Notes under the pieces: model-generated
What the model was told of the DNA's origin: nothing
Databases searched by the model: none
Seen by the model: the letters and a program-made list of their open reading frames with translations, nothing else
Assembly (NCBI GenBank): GCA_964036665.1
Contig: OZ038528.1
Coordinates: 13,150,501 to 13,214,500, forward strand
Source: Gordius sp. MW1
Lineage: Eukaryota; Nematomorpha; Gordioida; Gordea; Gordiidae
Direction of reading: 5' to 3'
Length of the DNA stretch: 64,000 bases
Program-made: the position numbers and the translations under genes
Part shown: positions 1 to 13,292 of the stretch, one piece after another
How the letters are laid out: each line of letters starts with the position of its first letter
Position numbering within the stretch: position 1 is the stretch's first letter

Positions 1-540
1 TGGAATTATAGGGGAGCAATAAGGATTTAAGGGGCCAAATGATAATCTCTCGAAATGTTTATGGATTTACAAAACCTAATTCAACTCTGCTTACATGCTC
101 AAACACAATTTCACCTATTTATTTAAAACATTCCTTTTTATGAGAAAGTGTATGAATAATTATTTTTTTATAAAACGTGATAGTAGAAAGTTTTAAAAGA
201 TTAAAATGGTCATCACTTAGGCAACTTACGTGAAGCTGGTCTAAATTGTAATTTTAAAGTGGAATTCAGGTTTTATAACCTTGGTTTTTGAATTACTCAT
301 GGACTATTTAGTAATTATTATTATCTAATTAGCGGAACTATTTCACTTATTTAACTAGAAAATTAGAATAAAAACTGTTTGTTAAGCGTTTAGTCAATTA
401 ACTTTGCGCAACAATGACGTGACATTAGACCTTTAATAAGATATTAATTGCTATTGTTATTTATACAAACATGTTTATTCCACCAAATATAATGTAATAA
501 ATTAAAGGTATGTGCTAATTTCTTCAAAATAATATAGGGT
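1..540. other. AT-rich spacer downstream of H4
   Basis: No gene is visible here. The first bases continue the left end of a hAT-type MITE whose start (CATGGGCGTATCCAGC) is seen at the matching place in other units, for example 5200. On the minus strand the purine-rich GAAGAA at 520-525 lies just 3' of the H4 stem-loop and is the likely U7-pairing histone downstream element. Confidence 0.6.
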
Positions 541-556
541 AGCCCTGAAAAGGGCT
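541..556 (-). terminator. Histone 3' stem-loop of H4
   Basis: The minus strand reads AGCCCTTTTCAGGGCT, a perfect 6-bp stem with a TTTC loop followed by ACCC, 34 bp after the H4 stop. This is the SLBP-binding signal that directs cleavage without polyadenylation. A purine-rich element (GAAGAA) follows at 525-520. Confidence 0.95.
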
Positions 557-590
557 GTTGGGTGTTAGTTTTTGGGAAGGTGGGAAATGT

Positions 591-1136
<546 letters not shown>

Positions 1137-1511
1137 ATGACTGGCCGTGGTAAAGGTGGTAAAATAAAGGGGAAGGCAAAGAGTCGTTCTAGTCGCGCCG
1201 GCCTCCAGTTTCCCGTCGGTCGTATTCACCGTCTACTGAGGAAGGGCAACTACGCTAGCCGTGTCGGAGCTGGGGCTCCCGTCTATTTAGCTGCCGTGAT
1301 GGAATACCTCGCCGCCGAAGTATTAGAATTAGCTGGCAACGCGGCTCGTGACAACAAAAAGACCAGGATCATTCCTCGTCACTTACAGTTAGCTATCAGG
1401 AACGATGAGGAGTTGAATAAATTGCTCTCGGGCGTTACCATCGCTCAAGGTGGCGTTTTACCCAATATTCAAAGTATTCTCCTGCCCAAGAAATCCGAGA
1501 CCAAAGCCTAA
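1137..1511 (+). CDS. H2A: Histone H2A (replication-dependent)
   Basis: Core histone that dimerises with H2B. The 124 codons match the usual insect length. The protein has the basic tail (TGRGKGGK..), [19 protein letters not shown], the histone fold, and the docking segment ending [10 protein letters not shown]. Acidic-patch residues E55, E60, E63, D89, E90 and E91 (mature numbering) are all kept, as are K117/K118, the usual ubiquitination site. There is no C-terminal SQ motif, so it is not H2A.X, and the fold is not H2A.Z-like. Odd point: the L1 loop reads NYASRVG where most animal H2A have NYAERVG (human E41). The gene ends with a double stop, TAATAG. The start follows a TATA box 80 bp upstream. 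Confidence 0.99.
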   Translation: MTGRGKGGKIKGKAKSRSSRAGLQFPVGRIHRLLRKGNYASRVGAGAPVYLAAVMEYLAAEVLELAGNAARDNKKTRIIPRHLQLAIRNDEELNKLLSGVTIAQGGVLPNIQSILLPKKSETKA

Positions 1512-1537
1512 TAGCTTACTCTCCAACAACACCCAAC

Positions 1538-1553
1538 GGCCCTTTTCAGGGCC
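1538..1553 (+). terminator. Histone 3' stem-loop of H2A
   Basis: GGCCCTTTTCAGGGCC followed by ACCCA is the canonical SLBP site, 27 bp after the stop. The purine-rich GGAAGAAA at 1567-1574 is the likely downstream element for U7 snRNA. Confidence 0.97.
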
Positions 1554-1574
1554 ACCCATACTTTATGGAAGAAA

Positions 1575-1953
1575 CAGCTACTGATATTTAATATACATAT
1601 TTTTGAATTATTTGTTCTAACGTGACTCATGTCTTAATTAGTTCATGAAATATAATAGCTTACTTTTCCAGTTATACAAGTAAAGTAAACTTTGAGCAAA
1701 ATATGAATTTCTTAAACACTTAATAAAAACAGAAAATAAGAGTATAACTATAACTGTATTAAAAATAAACACATAATCTGTAAAAATAACAAACTGGTGC
1801 ATAATTATCTATTGATATTGGGAATTCAATGTCTCAGATTTAAATTTTATCATTTTTTAAAATTTTCATTTACCTCCATTTTAAGGACATTAAAAATTTT
1901 CCCTAACATTCATTTTAATTACACTAAATTTTTTTTATCCTTATTCATTTTAG
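1575..1953. other. AT-rich spacer after H2A
   Basis: No gene is visible. There are several AATAAA motifs (for example near 1722) that could act as a backup polyadenylation signal if stem-loop processing fails; this is conjecture from motif presence only. Confidence 0.4.
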
Positions 1954-2679
1954 CACCCTGTAGGTTAGGTGGTTAAAATTACTGTACAAAGTTAGTTTGA
2001 TTATTTCCGTAGCTCAATAAAATTTATAGTAGAACATCTCTGCAAAACATGGCTTGATTTTATCAAACAGCTTTAAAAATACAATAGTTTTATATGCCCG
2101 GGGCGGGACCCACCTTCCACAACATGAAATTTTTATTCATTAATATATGTTTAAACACCATTCTAAACCTATTTGTTACCAAGTGGTCCTGAATAAATAA
2201 ACATTAAAAATTGGCATATGGAGTTTTTACAATTTAGTATAAAAGCCAGGAATTTACAAATCATGAAATCAGAGCTTATATTACCAAAATCAATTCACAA
2301 AGTTGCTCAATTTAAACTTTTTCTTTTTAATCCATTATAATTCTATCTCCATAGCTCTGTAAAACTTGATTTTAAATATAGATTTTTTTGTCTTAAGAAA
2401 TAAATGGCCAAAAAGCCCTAAATTTTGGTCAAGTCCATTTTTTCTTCAAAATTGCCTTTTATAGGATCTATAACAACTTATCTTTCAAATCATGCCATTA
2501 AAAAATTTTTTAGGAAGCCATATCTGGTAATAGGGTAGAATTCTGCACTTATTATGGATGCAAAATTATTAACCAAATTAAGATATCAAATTTAGAAAAG
2601 TTTATATTATAAAACAACCAAGTCATGACTATTGAATGTTTGGGGTCATCATGAGCCCCATTATCATCAGTGTTGTCAC
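1954..2679. mobile_element. Decayed piggyBac-like relic in H2A-H2B spacer
   Basis: The segment aligns by eye, in patches and in order, with the nested element at 49982-51625: the start CACCCTGTAGGTTAGGTGG against CACTCCGTTGGCTAGGTGG, then the stretch around TAGCTCAATAAAATTTAT, GCCCGGGGCGGGACCC, and the end AAAAGTTTATATTATAAAAC to GTTTGGGGTC. It is bounded by TTAG on the left and TTAA on the right, fitting a TTAA target. It has no coding capacity. Because every unit holds it at the same place, it was inserted before the array was amplified. Confidence 0.6.
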
Positions 2680-2854
2680 TTAAGTTTTGATTAAAAATCA
2701 TTTGAAGAATTAAACATTTAAAAATTTTACTTATCGTTAATGTTACTTATAGATTTATAACTGATGTATTCAAATGCATAGCAAATAATGTTAATTATAA
2801 GAATTTATTCAAGATGGGTAAAAGTTACACTAATTTCTTCTGTATAGTTTGGGT

Positions 2855-2870
2855 AGCCCTGAAAAGGGCT
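2855..2870 (-). terminator. Histone 3' stem-loop of H2B
   Basis: Minus strand AGCCCTTTTCAGGGCT followed by ACCC, 33 bp after the H2B stop. The downstream element AGAAGAAATTAG (2842-2831) nearly repeats the one after H4, suggesting a shared U7 pairing site. Confidence 0.95.
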
Positions 2871-2903
2871 GTTGGGTGTTGGTTTAGCTACGAGCGCAGC
2901 TTT

Positions 2904-3269
2904 TCACTTCGAACTGGTATATTTGGTGACAGCTTTGGTGCCTTCGCTGACGGCATGTTTAGCCAATTCTCCCGGCAACAACAACCTCACTGCAGTTTGT
3001 ATTTCTCGACTCGAGATGGTGGACCTTTTGTTGTAGTGAGCCAAACGAGATGCTTCGGCAGCTATCCTCTCGAACAGATCGTTCACGAAGGAGTTCATGA
3101 TAGACATGGCCTTGCTAGAGATACCGGTGTCGGGGTGGACCTGCTTCAAAACTTTGTAAATGTAGATACCGTAGGATTCTCTTCTAGATTTCCTCCTTTT
3201 TTTGTCGGTTTTAGATGTCTTCGGCTTGCTCGTCTTTTTCACGGCTTTTCCACTCGGTTTAGGGGGCAT
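2904..3269 (-). CDS. H2B: Histone H2B
   Basis: Core histone partner of H2A. The 121 codons begin with a Lys/Pro/Ser tail (MPPKPSGK), then the basic HBR segment KKRRKSRR (residues 23-30), then the fold from [24 protein letters not shown] to the C-terminal helix ending [10 protein letters not shown]116 corresponds to the conserved ubiquitinated lysine (human K120). The gene is intronless, ends in TGA, and runs towards H2A with a spacer of about 1.4 kb between them. It has its own promoter, unlike the paired H4 and H2A. The start is fixed by the conserved MPPK and a TATA box about 60 bp upstream. Confidence 0.99.
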   Translation of the reverse strand: MPPKPSGKAVKKTSKPKTSKTDKKRRKSRRESYGIYIYKVLKQVHPDTGISSKAMSIMNSFVNDLFERIAAEASRLAHYNKRSTISSREIQTAVRLLLPGELAKHAVSEGTKAVTKYTSSK

Positions 3270-3465
3270 TTCGTTGGTTGAGTTAAATTAGGAGTAAAAT
3301 TAAAATGGCGGTGGACGCGGGTTTTAAATTTTATATATATTTACTCGTCGATTTAACAACGAGAATAACATTCAACCAATAGAAAGAGGGTAAAGTGAGC
3401 GCAATTGCGCCTAAATAACACTTGCGAGCGCGGAAGGATAAAAGCGTTACCGTAACCGTACACAT
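3270..3465 (-). promoter_or_regulatory. H2B promoter
   Basis: On the minus strand a TATATATAA box lies at 3340-3331. An ATTGG (CCAAT on plus, 3376-3380) lies about 40 bp further upstream. A GC-richer stretch with ACTTGCGAGCGCGG at 3420-3433 stands out from the AT-rich surroundings. Box assignment is by position and consensus. Confidence 0.75.
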
Positions 3466-5199
3466 AAATGGAGGCAACAAATAATAATAATGCCGACGTC
3501 TGATGGGCAATACTGTTTCCCTCACCAAATAAACATTTGGCTAAAGGTCCGGAATAATTTTTTAACTCCGCATTTTTATTAAATTGGGCTTAATTTTGAA
3601 CTTTAAGGCAAATTTTACATTCAAAATTTACTTTAACATCAAAATCAGAATTAAATTTCATGATTATATCGGTATTTAATTCAAAACGAGGAGGATGTGA
3701 TTGAAAATTAGAGAATCACTACATTTTATTTAATTATTTTTTTTTGGTAATAATTTAACTAAAATCACACATTTGTAGTTAATGGTGTATAATAGTTGTA
3801 AATGTTTTTTGTATTACTTATCATAATAATTTTAGGCTATTCTAGCTGATTATTTTTAAAATAAATGAGAATACTATTCGTAATATTTAAGCAAATTATT
3901 AACGAAAGAAAGGAAGGGTTTAAGTTAAAAGCTATATGATTTAAACAATATTTATAAGGTTTGTTATTTAGGATATGCCTGCCCGAGACCCTACTAATTA
4001 TGCCATGGGGGTTAGGACCACGTTTTTGTAAATTCGCAGAATTTGGATAAAATAATCACATTCTCAAGGGTCAAGTCTGGGTTATTTAATCGGATCAAAT
4101 AAAATAATTAGATTTGAATTTCTTCTATCAAAAATACCTTTACATGTATATTCGCAATGAGTTTGGATTAAATAATCTTTTATTAGGGGTCAGATCAAAT
4201 TGTAAAAAATCCGTTTAATAGTTAAGAATTGAATTTTTGGAGAGTAATAATAATGTTTGCATTATAATGCTTGGCGCGATACGAATGGTTATATACCAAA
4301 AAAAAATTAAAACTATTTCAAAATATTTAATTTTTTGAATTATTTTGTTAAATGGTAAATATTTATGATGAGTGTGTAACGATAGCGGTTGAATTTTTTA
4401 ATTCATAGTACTGATAATAGGAAATCTTCATGAAAAGATAGGAACTGCGTTGAGAAAAAATTGATCCTAAACTAATGTTGGGTGAACACCGAGTTTCTGA
4501 TCTAAAATAGTGTCAAATTTTGCTCTAAACACCGGGAGTTTCAACTATTATTTTATAAATACCCCGAAAGAACTCGTGCTTTCATATTTATTAGTATTTT
4601 GAGTCCATTGGAACAATAAAATTTTTAACCATATATAATTGAAGCATAAATTGAAGAAAATTTGCCGTATACATTTATAAGAGAAAAAAGGTTGTCGGTG
4701 TCAAAAGATATGATTATAAGAAGCATATTTCGCGCTGGTTATTTGAGATAGTTTATTTTAAGCAATACTATTTTAAAATCAAAAACAAAAAAGTCTAATA
4801 AATAATTAAGTGACGGCTACTTTTCACTAGGCGTTTTTAAGTTAAAGTCACATCTAAGAAGATGCCTAAATTTTTGAGTCAAAACCCAAATGATTTAATT
4901 AGTTTTATAGATTTAGATGATATATCTAAAAATGGGCGTCCACTAAGGGCTGTCTGGAAGGATTTATACACATGACGTACTAGGTTAAACATCTCTTAAA
5001 AAATATGAAATAAACCCATATTTATCCAAAATGGAGTATTTTGTGTCAAAATTATAACAAATATCTTTGAATAAAATTAACATATTTTCGAGAAGTTTTT
5101 TCAAATTCGTGAGAAAAAGTGTGAGACAGGGCGAATATGGCTTAAGATTTTCACAATATAGATAAGGCTTGAAGCATCTTATTTTTTAGAGTTTGTAAA
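3466..5199. other. Long AT-rich spacer between H2B and next H4
   Basis: No histone gene or other recognisable gene is present; in particular there is no H3 or H1 on either strand. Seen here: a weak internal duplication around TTTGGATAAAATAATC (near 4045) and TTTGGATTAAATAATC (near 4164), and a short ATG-started frame at 4862-4975 (37 codons, PLRAVWKDLYT near its end) of unknown meaning. The spacer ends at the MITE left end at 5200. Confidence 0.6.
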
Positions 5200-5245
5200 C
5201 ATGGGCGTATCCAGCATTGGAATTATAGGGGAGCAATAAGGATTT
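5200..5245. mobile_element. Left-end relic of a hAT-type MITE
   Basis: CATGGGCGTATCCAGCATTGG followed by a G-run (AGGGGAGC) is the start of the same family as the complete MITEs at 57102 and 57413. It is preceded by TTTGTAAA, the duplicated target seen around 57413-57536. No right end is present, so only part survives. The same relic sits at every unit junction. Confidence 0.6.
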
Positions 5246-5757
5246 AAGGGGCCAAATGATAATCTCTCGAAATGTTTATGGATTTACAAAACCTAATTCA
5301 ACTCTGCTTACATGCTCAAACACAATTTCACCTATTTATTTAAAACATTCCTTTTTATGAGAAAGTGTATGAATAATTATTTTTTTATAAAACGTGATAG
5401 TAGAAAGTTTTAAAAGATTAAAATGGTCATCACTTAGGCAACTTACGTGAAGCTGGTCTAAATTGTAATTTTAAAGTGGAATTCAGGTTTTATAACCTTG
5501 GTTTTTGAATTACTCATGGACTATTTAGTAATTATTATTATCTAATTAGCGGAACTATTTCACTTATTTAACTAGAAAATTAGAATAAAAACTGTTTGTT
5601 AAGCGTTTAGTCAATTAACTTTGCGCAACAATGACGTGACATTAGACCTTTAATAAGATATTAATTGCTATTGTTATTTATACAAACATGTTTATTCCAC
5701 CAAATATAATGTAATAAATTAAAGGTATGTGCTAATTTATTCAAAATAATATAGGGT

Positions 5758-5773
5758 AGCCCTGAAAAGGGCT
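5758..5773 (-). terminator. Histone 3' stem-loop of H4, unit 2
   Basis: Stem and loop are perfect, but the downstream element reads GAATAA rather than GAAGAA on the minus strand. Confidence 0.95.
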
Positions 5774-5807
5774 GTTGGGTGTTAGTTTTTGGGAAGGTGG
5801 GAAATGT

Positions 5808-6353
<546 letters not shown>

Positions 6354-6728
6354 ATGACTGGCCGTGGTAAAGGTGGTAAAATAAAGGGGAAGGCAAAGAG
6401 TCGTTCTAGTCGCGCCGGCCTCCAGTTTCCCGTCGGTCGTATTCACCGTCTACTGAGGAAGGGCAACTACGCTAGCCGTGTCGGAGCTGGGGCTCCCGTC
6501 TATTTAGCTGCCGTGATGGAATACCTCGCCGCCGAAGTATTAGAATTAGCTGGCAACGCGGCTCGTGACAACAAAAAGACCAGGATCATTCCTCGTCACT
6601 TACAGTTAGCTATCAGGAACGATGAGGAGTTGAATAAATTGCTCTCGGGCGTTACCATCGCTCAAGGTGGCGTTTTACCCAATATTCAAAGTATTCTCCT
6701 GCCCAAGAAATCCGAGACCAAAGCCTAA
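6354..6728 (+). CDS. H2A: Histone H2A, unit 2
   Basis: Intact, 124 codons, identical protein to that at 1137-1511 including the NYASRVG L1 loop; TAATAG double stop. Confidence 0.99.
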   Translation: MTGRGKGGKIKGKAKSRSSRAGLQFPVGRIHRLLRKGNYASRVGAGAPVYLAAVMEYLAAEVLELAGNAARDNKKTRIIPRHLQLAIRNDEELNKLLSGVTIAQGGVLPNIQSILLPKKSETKA

Positions 6729-6754
6729 TAGCTTACTCTCCAACAACACCCAAC

Positions 6755-6770
6755 GGCCCTTTTCAGGGCC
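6755..6770 (+). terminator. Histone 3' stem-loop of H2A, unit 2
   Basis: GGCCCTTTTCAGGGCC with ACCCA and GGAAGAAA downstream. Confidence 0.96.
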
Positions 6771-8071
6771 ACCCATACTTTATGGAAGAAACAGCTACTG
6801 ATATTTAATATACATATTTTTGAATTATTTGTTCTAACGTGACTCATGTCTTAATTAGTTCATGAAATATAATAGCTTACTTTTCCAGTTATACAAGTAA
6901 AGTAAACTTTGAGCAAAATATGAATTTCTTAAACACTTAATAAAAACAGAAAATAAGAGTATAACTATAACTGTATTAAAAATAAACACATAATCTGTAA
7001 AAATAACAAACTGGTGCATAATTATCTATTGATATTGGGAATTCAATGTCTCAGATTTAAATTTTATCATTTTTTAAAATTTTCATTTACCTCCATTTTA
7101 AGGACATTAAAAATTTTCCCTAACATTCATTTTAATTACACTAAATTTTTTTTATCCTTATTCATTTTAGCACCCTGTAGGTTAGGTGGTTAAAATTACT
7201 GTACAAAGTTAGTTTGATTATTTCCGTAGCTCAATAAAATTTATAGTAGAACATCTCTGCAAAACATGGCTTGATTTTATCAAACAGCTTTAAAAATACA
7301 ATAGTTTTATATGCCCGGGGCGGGACCCACCTTCCACAACATGAAATTTTTATTCATTAATATATGTTTAAACACCATTCTAAACCTATTTGTTACCAAG
7401 TGGTCCTGAATAAATAAACATTAAAAATTGGCATATGGAGTTTTTACAATTTAGTATAAAAGCCAGGAATTTACAAATCATGAAATCAGAGCTTATATTA
7501 CCAAAATCAATTCACAAAGTTGCTCAATTTAAACTTTTTCTTTTTAATCCATTATAATTCTATCTCCATAGCTCTGTAAAACTTGATTTTAAATATAGAT
7601 TTTTTTGTCTTAAGAAATAAATGGCCAAAAAGCCCTAAATTTTGGTCAAGTCCATTTTTTCTTCAAAATTGCCTTTTATAGGATCTATAACAACTTATCT
7701 TTCAAATCATGCCATTAAAAAATTTTTTAGGAAGCCATATCTGGTAATAGGGTAGAATTCTGCACTTATTATGGATGCAAAATTATTAACCAAATTAAGA
7801 TATCAAATTTAGAAAAGTTTATATTATAAAACAACCAAGTCATGACTATTGAATGTTTGGGGTCATCATGAGCCCCATTATCATCAGTGTTGTCACTTAA
7901 GTTTTGATTAAAAATCATTTGAAGAATTAAACATTTAAAAATTTTACTTATCGTTAATGTTACTTATAGATTTATAACTGATGTATTCAAATGCATAGCA
8001 AATAATGTTAATTATAAGAATTTATTCAAGATGGGTAAAAGTTACACTAATTTCTTCTGTATAGTTTGGGT

Positions 8072-8087
8072 AGCCCTGAAAAGGGCT
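8072..8087 (-). terminator. Histone 3' stem-loop of H2B, unit 2
   Basis: Perfect 6-bp stem, TTTC loop on the minus strand. Confidence 0.95.
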
Positions 8088-8120
8088 GTTGGGTGTTGGT
8101 TTAGCTACGAGCGCAGCTTT

Positions 8121-8486
8121 TCACTTCGAACTGGTATATTTGGTGACAGCTTTGGTGCCTTCGCTGACGGCATGTTTAGCCAATTCTCCCGGCAACAACA
8201 ACCTCACTGCAGTTTGTATTTCTCGACTCGAGATGGTGGACCTTTTGTTGTAGTGAGCCAAACGAGATGCTTCGGCAGCTATCCTCTCGAACAGATCGTT
8301 CACGAAGGAGTTCATGATAGACATGGCCTTGCTAGAGATACCGGTGTCGGGGTGGACCTGCTTCAAAACTTTGTAAATGTAGATACCGTAGGATTCTCTT
8401 CTAGATTTCCTCCTTTTTTTGTCGGTTTTAGATGTCTTCGGCTTGCTCGTCTTTTTCACGGCTTTTCCACTCGGTTTAGGGGGCAT
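8121..8486 (-). CDS. H2B: Histone H2B, unit 2
   Basis: Intact, 121 codons, identical protein to that at 2904-3269. Confidence 0.99.
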   Translation of the reverse strand: MPPKPSGKAVKKTSKPKTSKTDKKRRKSRRESYGIYIYKVLKQVHPDTGISSKAMSIMNSFVNDLFERIAAEASRLAHYNKRSTISSREIQTAVRLLLPGELAKHAVSEGTKAVTKYTSSK

Positions 8487-8682
8487 TTCGTTGGTTGAGT
8501 TAAATTAGGAGTAAAATTAAAATGGCGGTGGACGCGGGTTTTAAATTTTATATATATTTACTCGTCGATTTAACAACGAGAATAACATTCAACCAATAGA
8601 AAGAGGGTAAAGTGAGCGCAATTGCGCCTAAATAACACTTGCGAGCGCGGAAGGATAAAAGCGTTACCGTAACCGTACACAT
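8487..8682 (-). promoter_or_regulatory. H2B promoter, unit 2
   Basis: TATA, ATTGG and GC-richer block as at 3270-3465. Confidence 0.72.
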
Positions 8683-10978
8683 AAATGGAGGCAACAAATA
8701 ATAATAATGCCGACGTCTGATGGGCAATACTGTTTCCCTCACCAAATAAACATTTGGCTAAAGGTCCGGAATAATTTTTTAACTCCGCATTTTTATTAAA
8801 TTGGGCTTAATTTTGAACTTTAAGGCAAATTTTACATTCAAAATTTACTTTAACATCAAAATCAGAATTAAATTTCATGATTATATCGGTATTTAATTCA
8901 AAACGAGGAGGATGTGATTGAAAATTAGAGAATCACTACATTTTATTTAATTATTTTTTTTTGGTAATAATTTAACTAAAATCACACATTTGTAGTTAAT
9001 GGTGTATAATAGTTGTAAATGTTTTTTGTATTACTTATCATAATAATTTTAGGCTATTCTAGCTGATTATTTTTAAAATAAATGAGAATACTATTCGTAA
9101 TATTTAAGCAAATTATTAACGAAAGAAAGGAAGGGTTTAAGTTAAAAGCTATATGATTTAAACAATATTTATAAGGTTTGTTATTTAGGATATGCCTGCC
9201 CGAGACCCTACTAATTATGCCATGGGGGTTAGGACCACGTTTTTGTAAATTCGCAGAATTTGGATAAAATAATCACATTCTCAAGGGTCAAGTCTGGGTT
9301 ATTTAATCGGATCAAATAAAATAATTAGATTTGAATTTCTTCTATCAAAAATACCTTTACATGTATATTCGCAATGAGTTTGGATTAAATAATCTTTTAT
9401 TAGGGGTCAGATCAAATTGTAAAAAATCCGTTTAATAGTTAAGAATTGAATTTTTGGAGAGTAATAATAATGTTTGCATTATAATGCTTGGCGCGATACG
9501 AATGGTTATATACCAAAAAAAAATTAAAACTATTTCAAAATATTTAATTTTTTGAATTATTTTGTTAAATGGTAAATATTTATGATGAGTGTGTAACGAT
9601 AGCGGTTGAATTTTTTAATTCATAGTACTGATAATAGGAAATCTTCATGAAAAGATAGGAACTGCGTTGAGAAAAAATTGATCCTAAACTAATGTTGGGT
9701 GAACACCGAGTTTCTGATCTAAAATAGTGTCAAATTTTGCTCTAAACACCGGGAGTTTCAACTATTATTTTATAAATACCCCGAAAGAACTCGTGCTTTC
9801 ATATTTATTAGTATTTTGAGTCCATTGGAACAATAAAATTTTTAACCATATATAATTGAAGCATAAATTGAAGAAAATTTGCCGTATACATTTATAAGAG
9901 AAAAAAGGTTGTCGGTGTCAAAAGATATGATTATAAGAAGCATATTTCGCGCTGGTTATTTGAGATAGTTTATTTTAAGCAATACTATTTTAAAATCAAA
10001 AACAAAAAAGTCTAATAAATAATTAAGTGACGGCTACTTTTCACTAGGCGTTTTTAAGTTAAAGTCACATCTAAGAAGATGCCTAAATTTTTGAGTCAAA
10101 ACCCAAATGATTTAATTAGTTTTATAGATTTAGATGATATATCTAAAAATGGGCGTCCACTAAGGGCTGTCTGGAAGGATTTATACACATGACGTACTAG
10201 GTTAAACATCTCTTAAAAAATATGAAATAAACCCATATTTATCCAAAATGGAGTATTTTGTGTCAAAATTATAACAAATATCTTTGAATAAAATTAACAT
10301 ATTTTCGAGAAGTTTTTTCAAATTCGTGAGAAAAAGTGTGAGACAGGGCGAATATGGCTTAAGATTTTCACAATATAGATAAGGCTTGAAGCATCTTATT
10401 TTTTAGAGTTTGTAAACATGGGCGTATCCAGCATTGGAATTATAGGGGAGCAATAAGGATTTAAGGGGCCAAATGATAATCTCTCGAAATGTTTATGGAT
10501 TTACAAAACCTAATTCAACTCTGCTTACATGCTCAAACACAATTTCACCTATTTATTTAAAACATTCCTTTTTATGAGAAAGTGTATGAATAATTATTTT
10601 TTTATAAAACGTGATAGTAGAAAGTTTTAAAAACGTGATTAAAATGGTCATCACTTAGGCAACTTACGTGAAGCTGGTCTAAATTGTAATTTTAAAGTGG
10701 AATTCAGGTTTTATAACCTTGGTTTTTGAATTACTCATGGACTATTTAGTAATTATTATTATCTAATTAGCGGAACTATTTCACTTATTTAACTAGAAAA
10801 TTAGAATAAAAACTGTTTGTTAAGCGTTTAGTCAATTAACTTTGCGCAACAATGACGTGACATTAGACCTTTAATAAGATATTAATTGCTATTGTTATTT
10901 ATACAAACATGTTTATTCCACCAAATATAATGTAATAAATTAAAGGTATGTGCTAATTTCTTCAAAATAATATAGGGT

Positions 10979-10994
10979 AGCCCTGAAAAGGGCT
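10979..10994 (-). terminator. Histone 3' stem-loop of H4, unit 3
   Basis: Perfect stem; downstream element GAAGAA as in unit 1. Confidence 0.95.
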
Positions 10995-11028
10995 GTTGGG
11001 TGTTAGTTTTTGGGAAGGTGGGAAATGT

Positions 11029-11574
<546 letters not shown>

Positions 11575-11949
11575 ATGACTGGCCGTGGTAAAGGTGGTAA
11601 AATAAAGGGGAAGGCAAAGAGTCGTTCTAGTCGCGCCGGCCTCCAGTTTCCCGTCGGTCGTATTCACCGTCTACTGAGGAAGGGCAACTACGCTAGCCGT
11701 GTCGGAGCTGGGGCTCCCGTCTATTTAGCTGCCGTGATGGAATACCTCGCCGCCGAAGTATTAGAATTAGCTGGCAACGCGGCTCGTGACAACAAAAAGA
11801 CCAGGATCATTCCTCGTCACTTACAGTTAGCTATCAGGAACGATGAGGAGTTGAATAAATTGCTCTCGGGCGTTACCATCGCTCAAGGTGGCGTTTTACC
11901 CAATATTCAAAGTATTCTCCTGCCCAAGAAATCCGAGACCAAAGCCTAA
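11575..11949 (+). CDS. H2A: Histone H2A, unit 3
   Basis: Intact, 124 codons, protein unchanged. Confidence 0.99.
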   Translation: MTGRGKGGKIKGKAKSRSSRAGLQFPVGRIHRLLRKGNYASRVGAGAPVYLAAVMEYLAAEVLELAGNAARDNKKTRIIPRHLQLAIRNDEELNKLLSGVTIAQGGVLPNIQSILLPKKSETKA

Positions 11950-11975
11950 TAGCTTACTCTCCAACAACACCCAAC

Positions 11976-11991
11976 GGCCCTTTTCAGGGCC
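11976..11991 (+). terminator. Histone 3' stem-loop of H2A, unit 3
   Basis: Canonical stem-loop with GGAAGAAA downstream. Confidence 0.96.
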
Positions 11992-13292
11992 ACCCATACT
12001 TTATGGAAGAAACAGCTACTGATATTTAATATACATATTTTTGAATTATTTGTTCTAACGTGACTCATGTCTTAATTAGTTCATGAAATATAATAGCTTA
12101 CTTTTCCAGTTATACAAGTAAAGTAAACTTTGAGCAAAATATGAATTTCTTAAACACTTAATAAAAACAGAAAATAAGAGTATAACTATAACTGTATTAA
12201 AAATAAACACATAATCTGTAAAAATAACAAACTGGTGCATAATTATCTATTGATATTGGGAATTCAATGTCTCAGATTTAAATTTTATCATTTTTTAAAA
12301 TTTTCATTTACCTCCATTTTAAGGACATTAAAAATTTTCCCTAACATTCATTTTAATTACACTAAATTTTTTTTATCCTTATTCATTTTAGCACCCTGTA
12401 GGTTAGGTGGTTAAAATTACTGTACAAAGTTAGTTTGATTATTTCCGTAGCTCAATAAAATTTATAGTAGAACATCTCTGCAAAACATGGCTTGATTTTA
12501 TCAAACAGCTTTAAAAATACAATAGTTTTATATGCCCGGGGCGGGACCCACCTTCCACAACATGAAATTTTTATTCATTAATATATGTTTAAACACCATT
12601 CTAAACCTATTTGTTACCAAGTGGTCCTGAATAAATAAACATTAAAAATTGGCATATGGAGTTTTTACAATTTAGTATAAAAGCCAGGAATTTACAAATC
12701 ATGAAATCAGAGCTTATATTACCAAAATCAATTCACAAAGTTGCTCAATTTAAACTTTTTCTTTTTAATCCATTATAATTCTATCTCCATAGCTCTGTAA
12801 AACTTGATTTTAAATATAGATTTTTTTGTCTTAAGAAATAAATGGCCAAAAAGCCCTAAATTTTGGTCAAGTCCATTTTTTCTTCAAAATTGCCTTTTAT
12901 AGGATCTATAACAACTTATCTTTCAAATCATGCCATTAAAAAATTTTTTAGGAAGCCATATCTGGTAATAGGGTAGAATTCTGCACTTATTATGGATGCA
13001 AAATTATTAACCAAATTAAGATATCAAATTTAGAAAAGTTTATATTATAAAACAACCAAGTCATGACTATTGAATGTTTGGGGTCATCATGAGCCCCATT
13101 ATCATCAGTGTTGTCACTTAAGTTTTGATTAAAAATCATTTGAAGAATTAAACATTTAAAAATTTTACTTATCGTTAATGTTACTTATAGATTTATAACT
13201 GATGTATTCAAATGCATAGCAAATAATGTTAATTATAAGAATTTATTCAAGATGGGTAAAAGTTACACTAATTTCTTCTGTATAGTTTGGGT

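Noticed and set aside
2814-3281. 155-codon plus-strand frame over H2B, repeated in each unit
   Set aside because: It is the antisense shadow of H2B; it runs through the H2B stem-loop and has no promoter or family resemblance.
3331-3528. 65-codon minus-strand frame upstream of H2B
   Set aside because: It covers the H2B promoter (TATA and CCAAT) and differs in unit 10 without codon-like pattern.
3466-5199. Possible H3 or H1 gene or pseudogene in the long spacer
   Set aside because: Looked for H3 tail and fold motifs and Lys/Ala-rich H1 stretches on both strands; none found.
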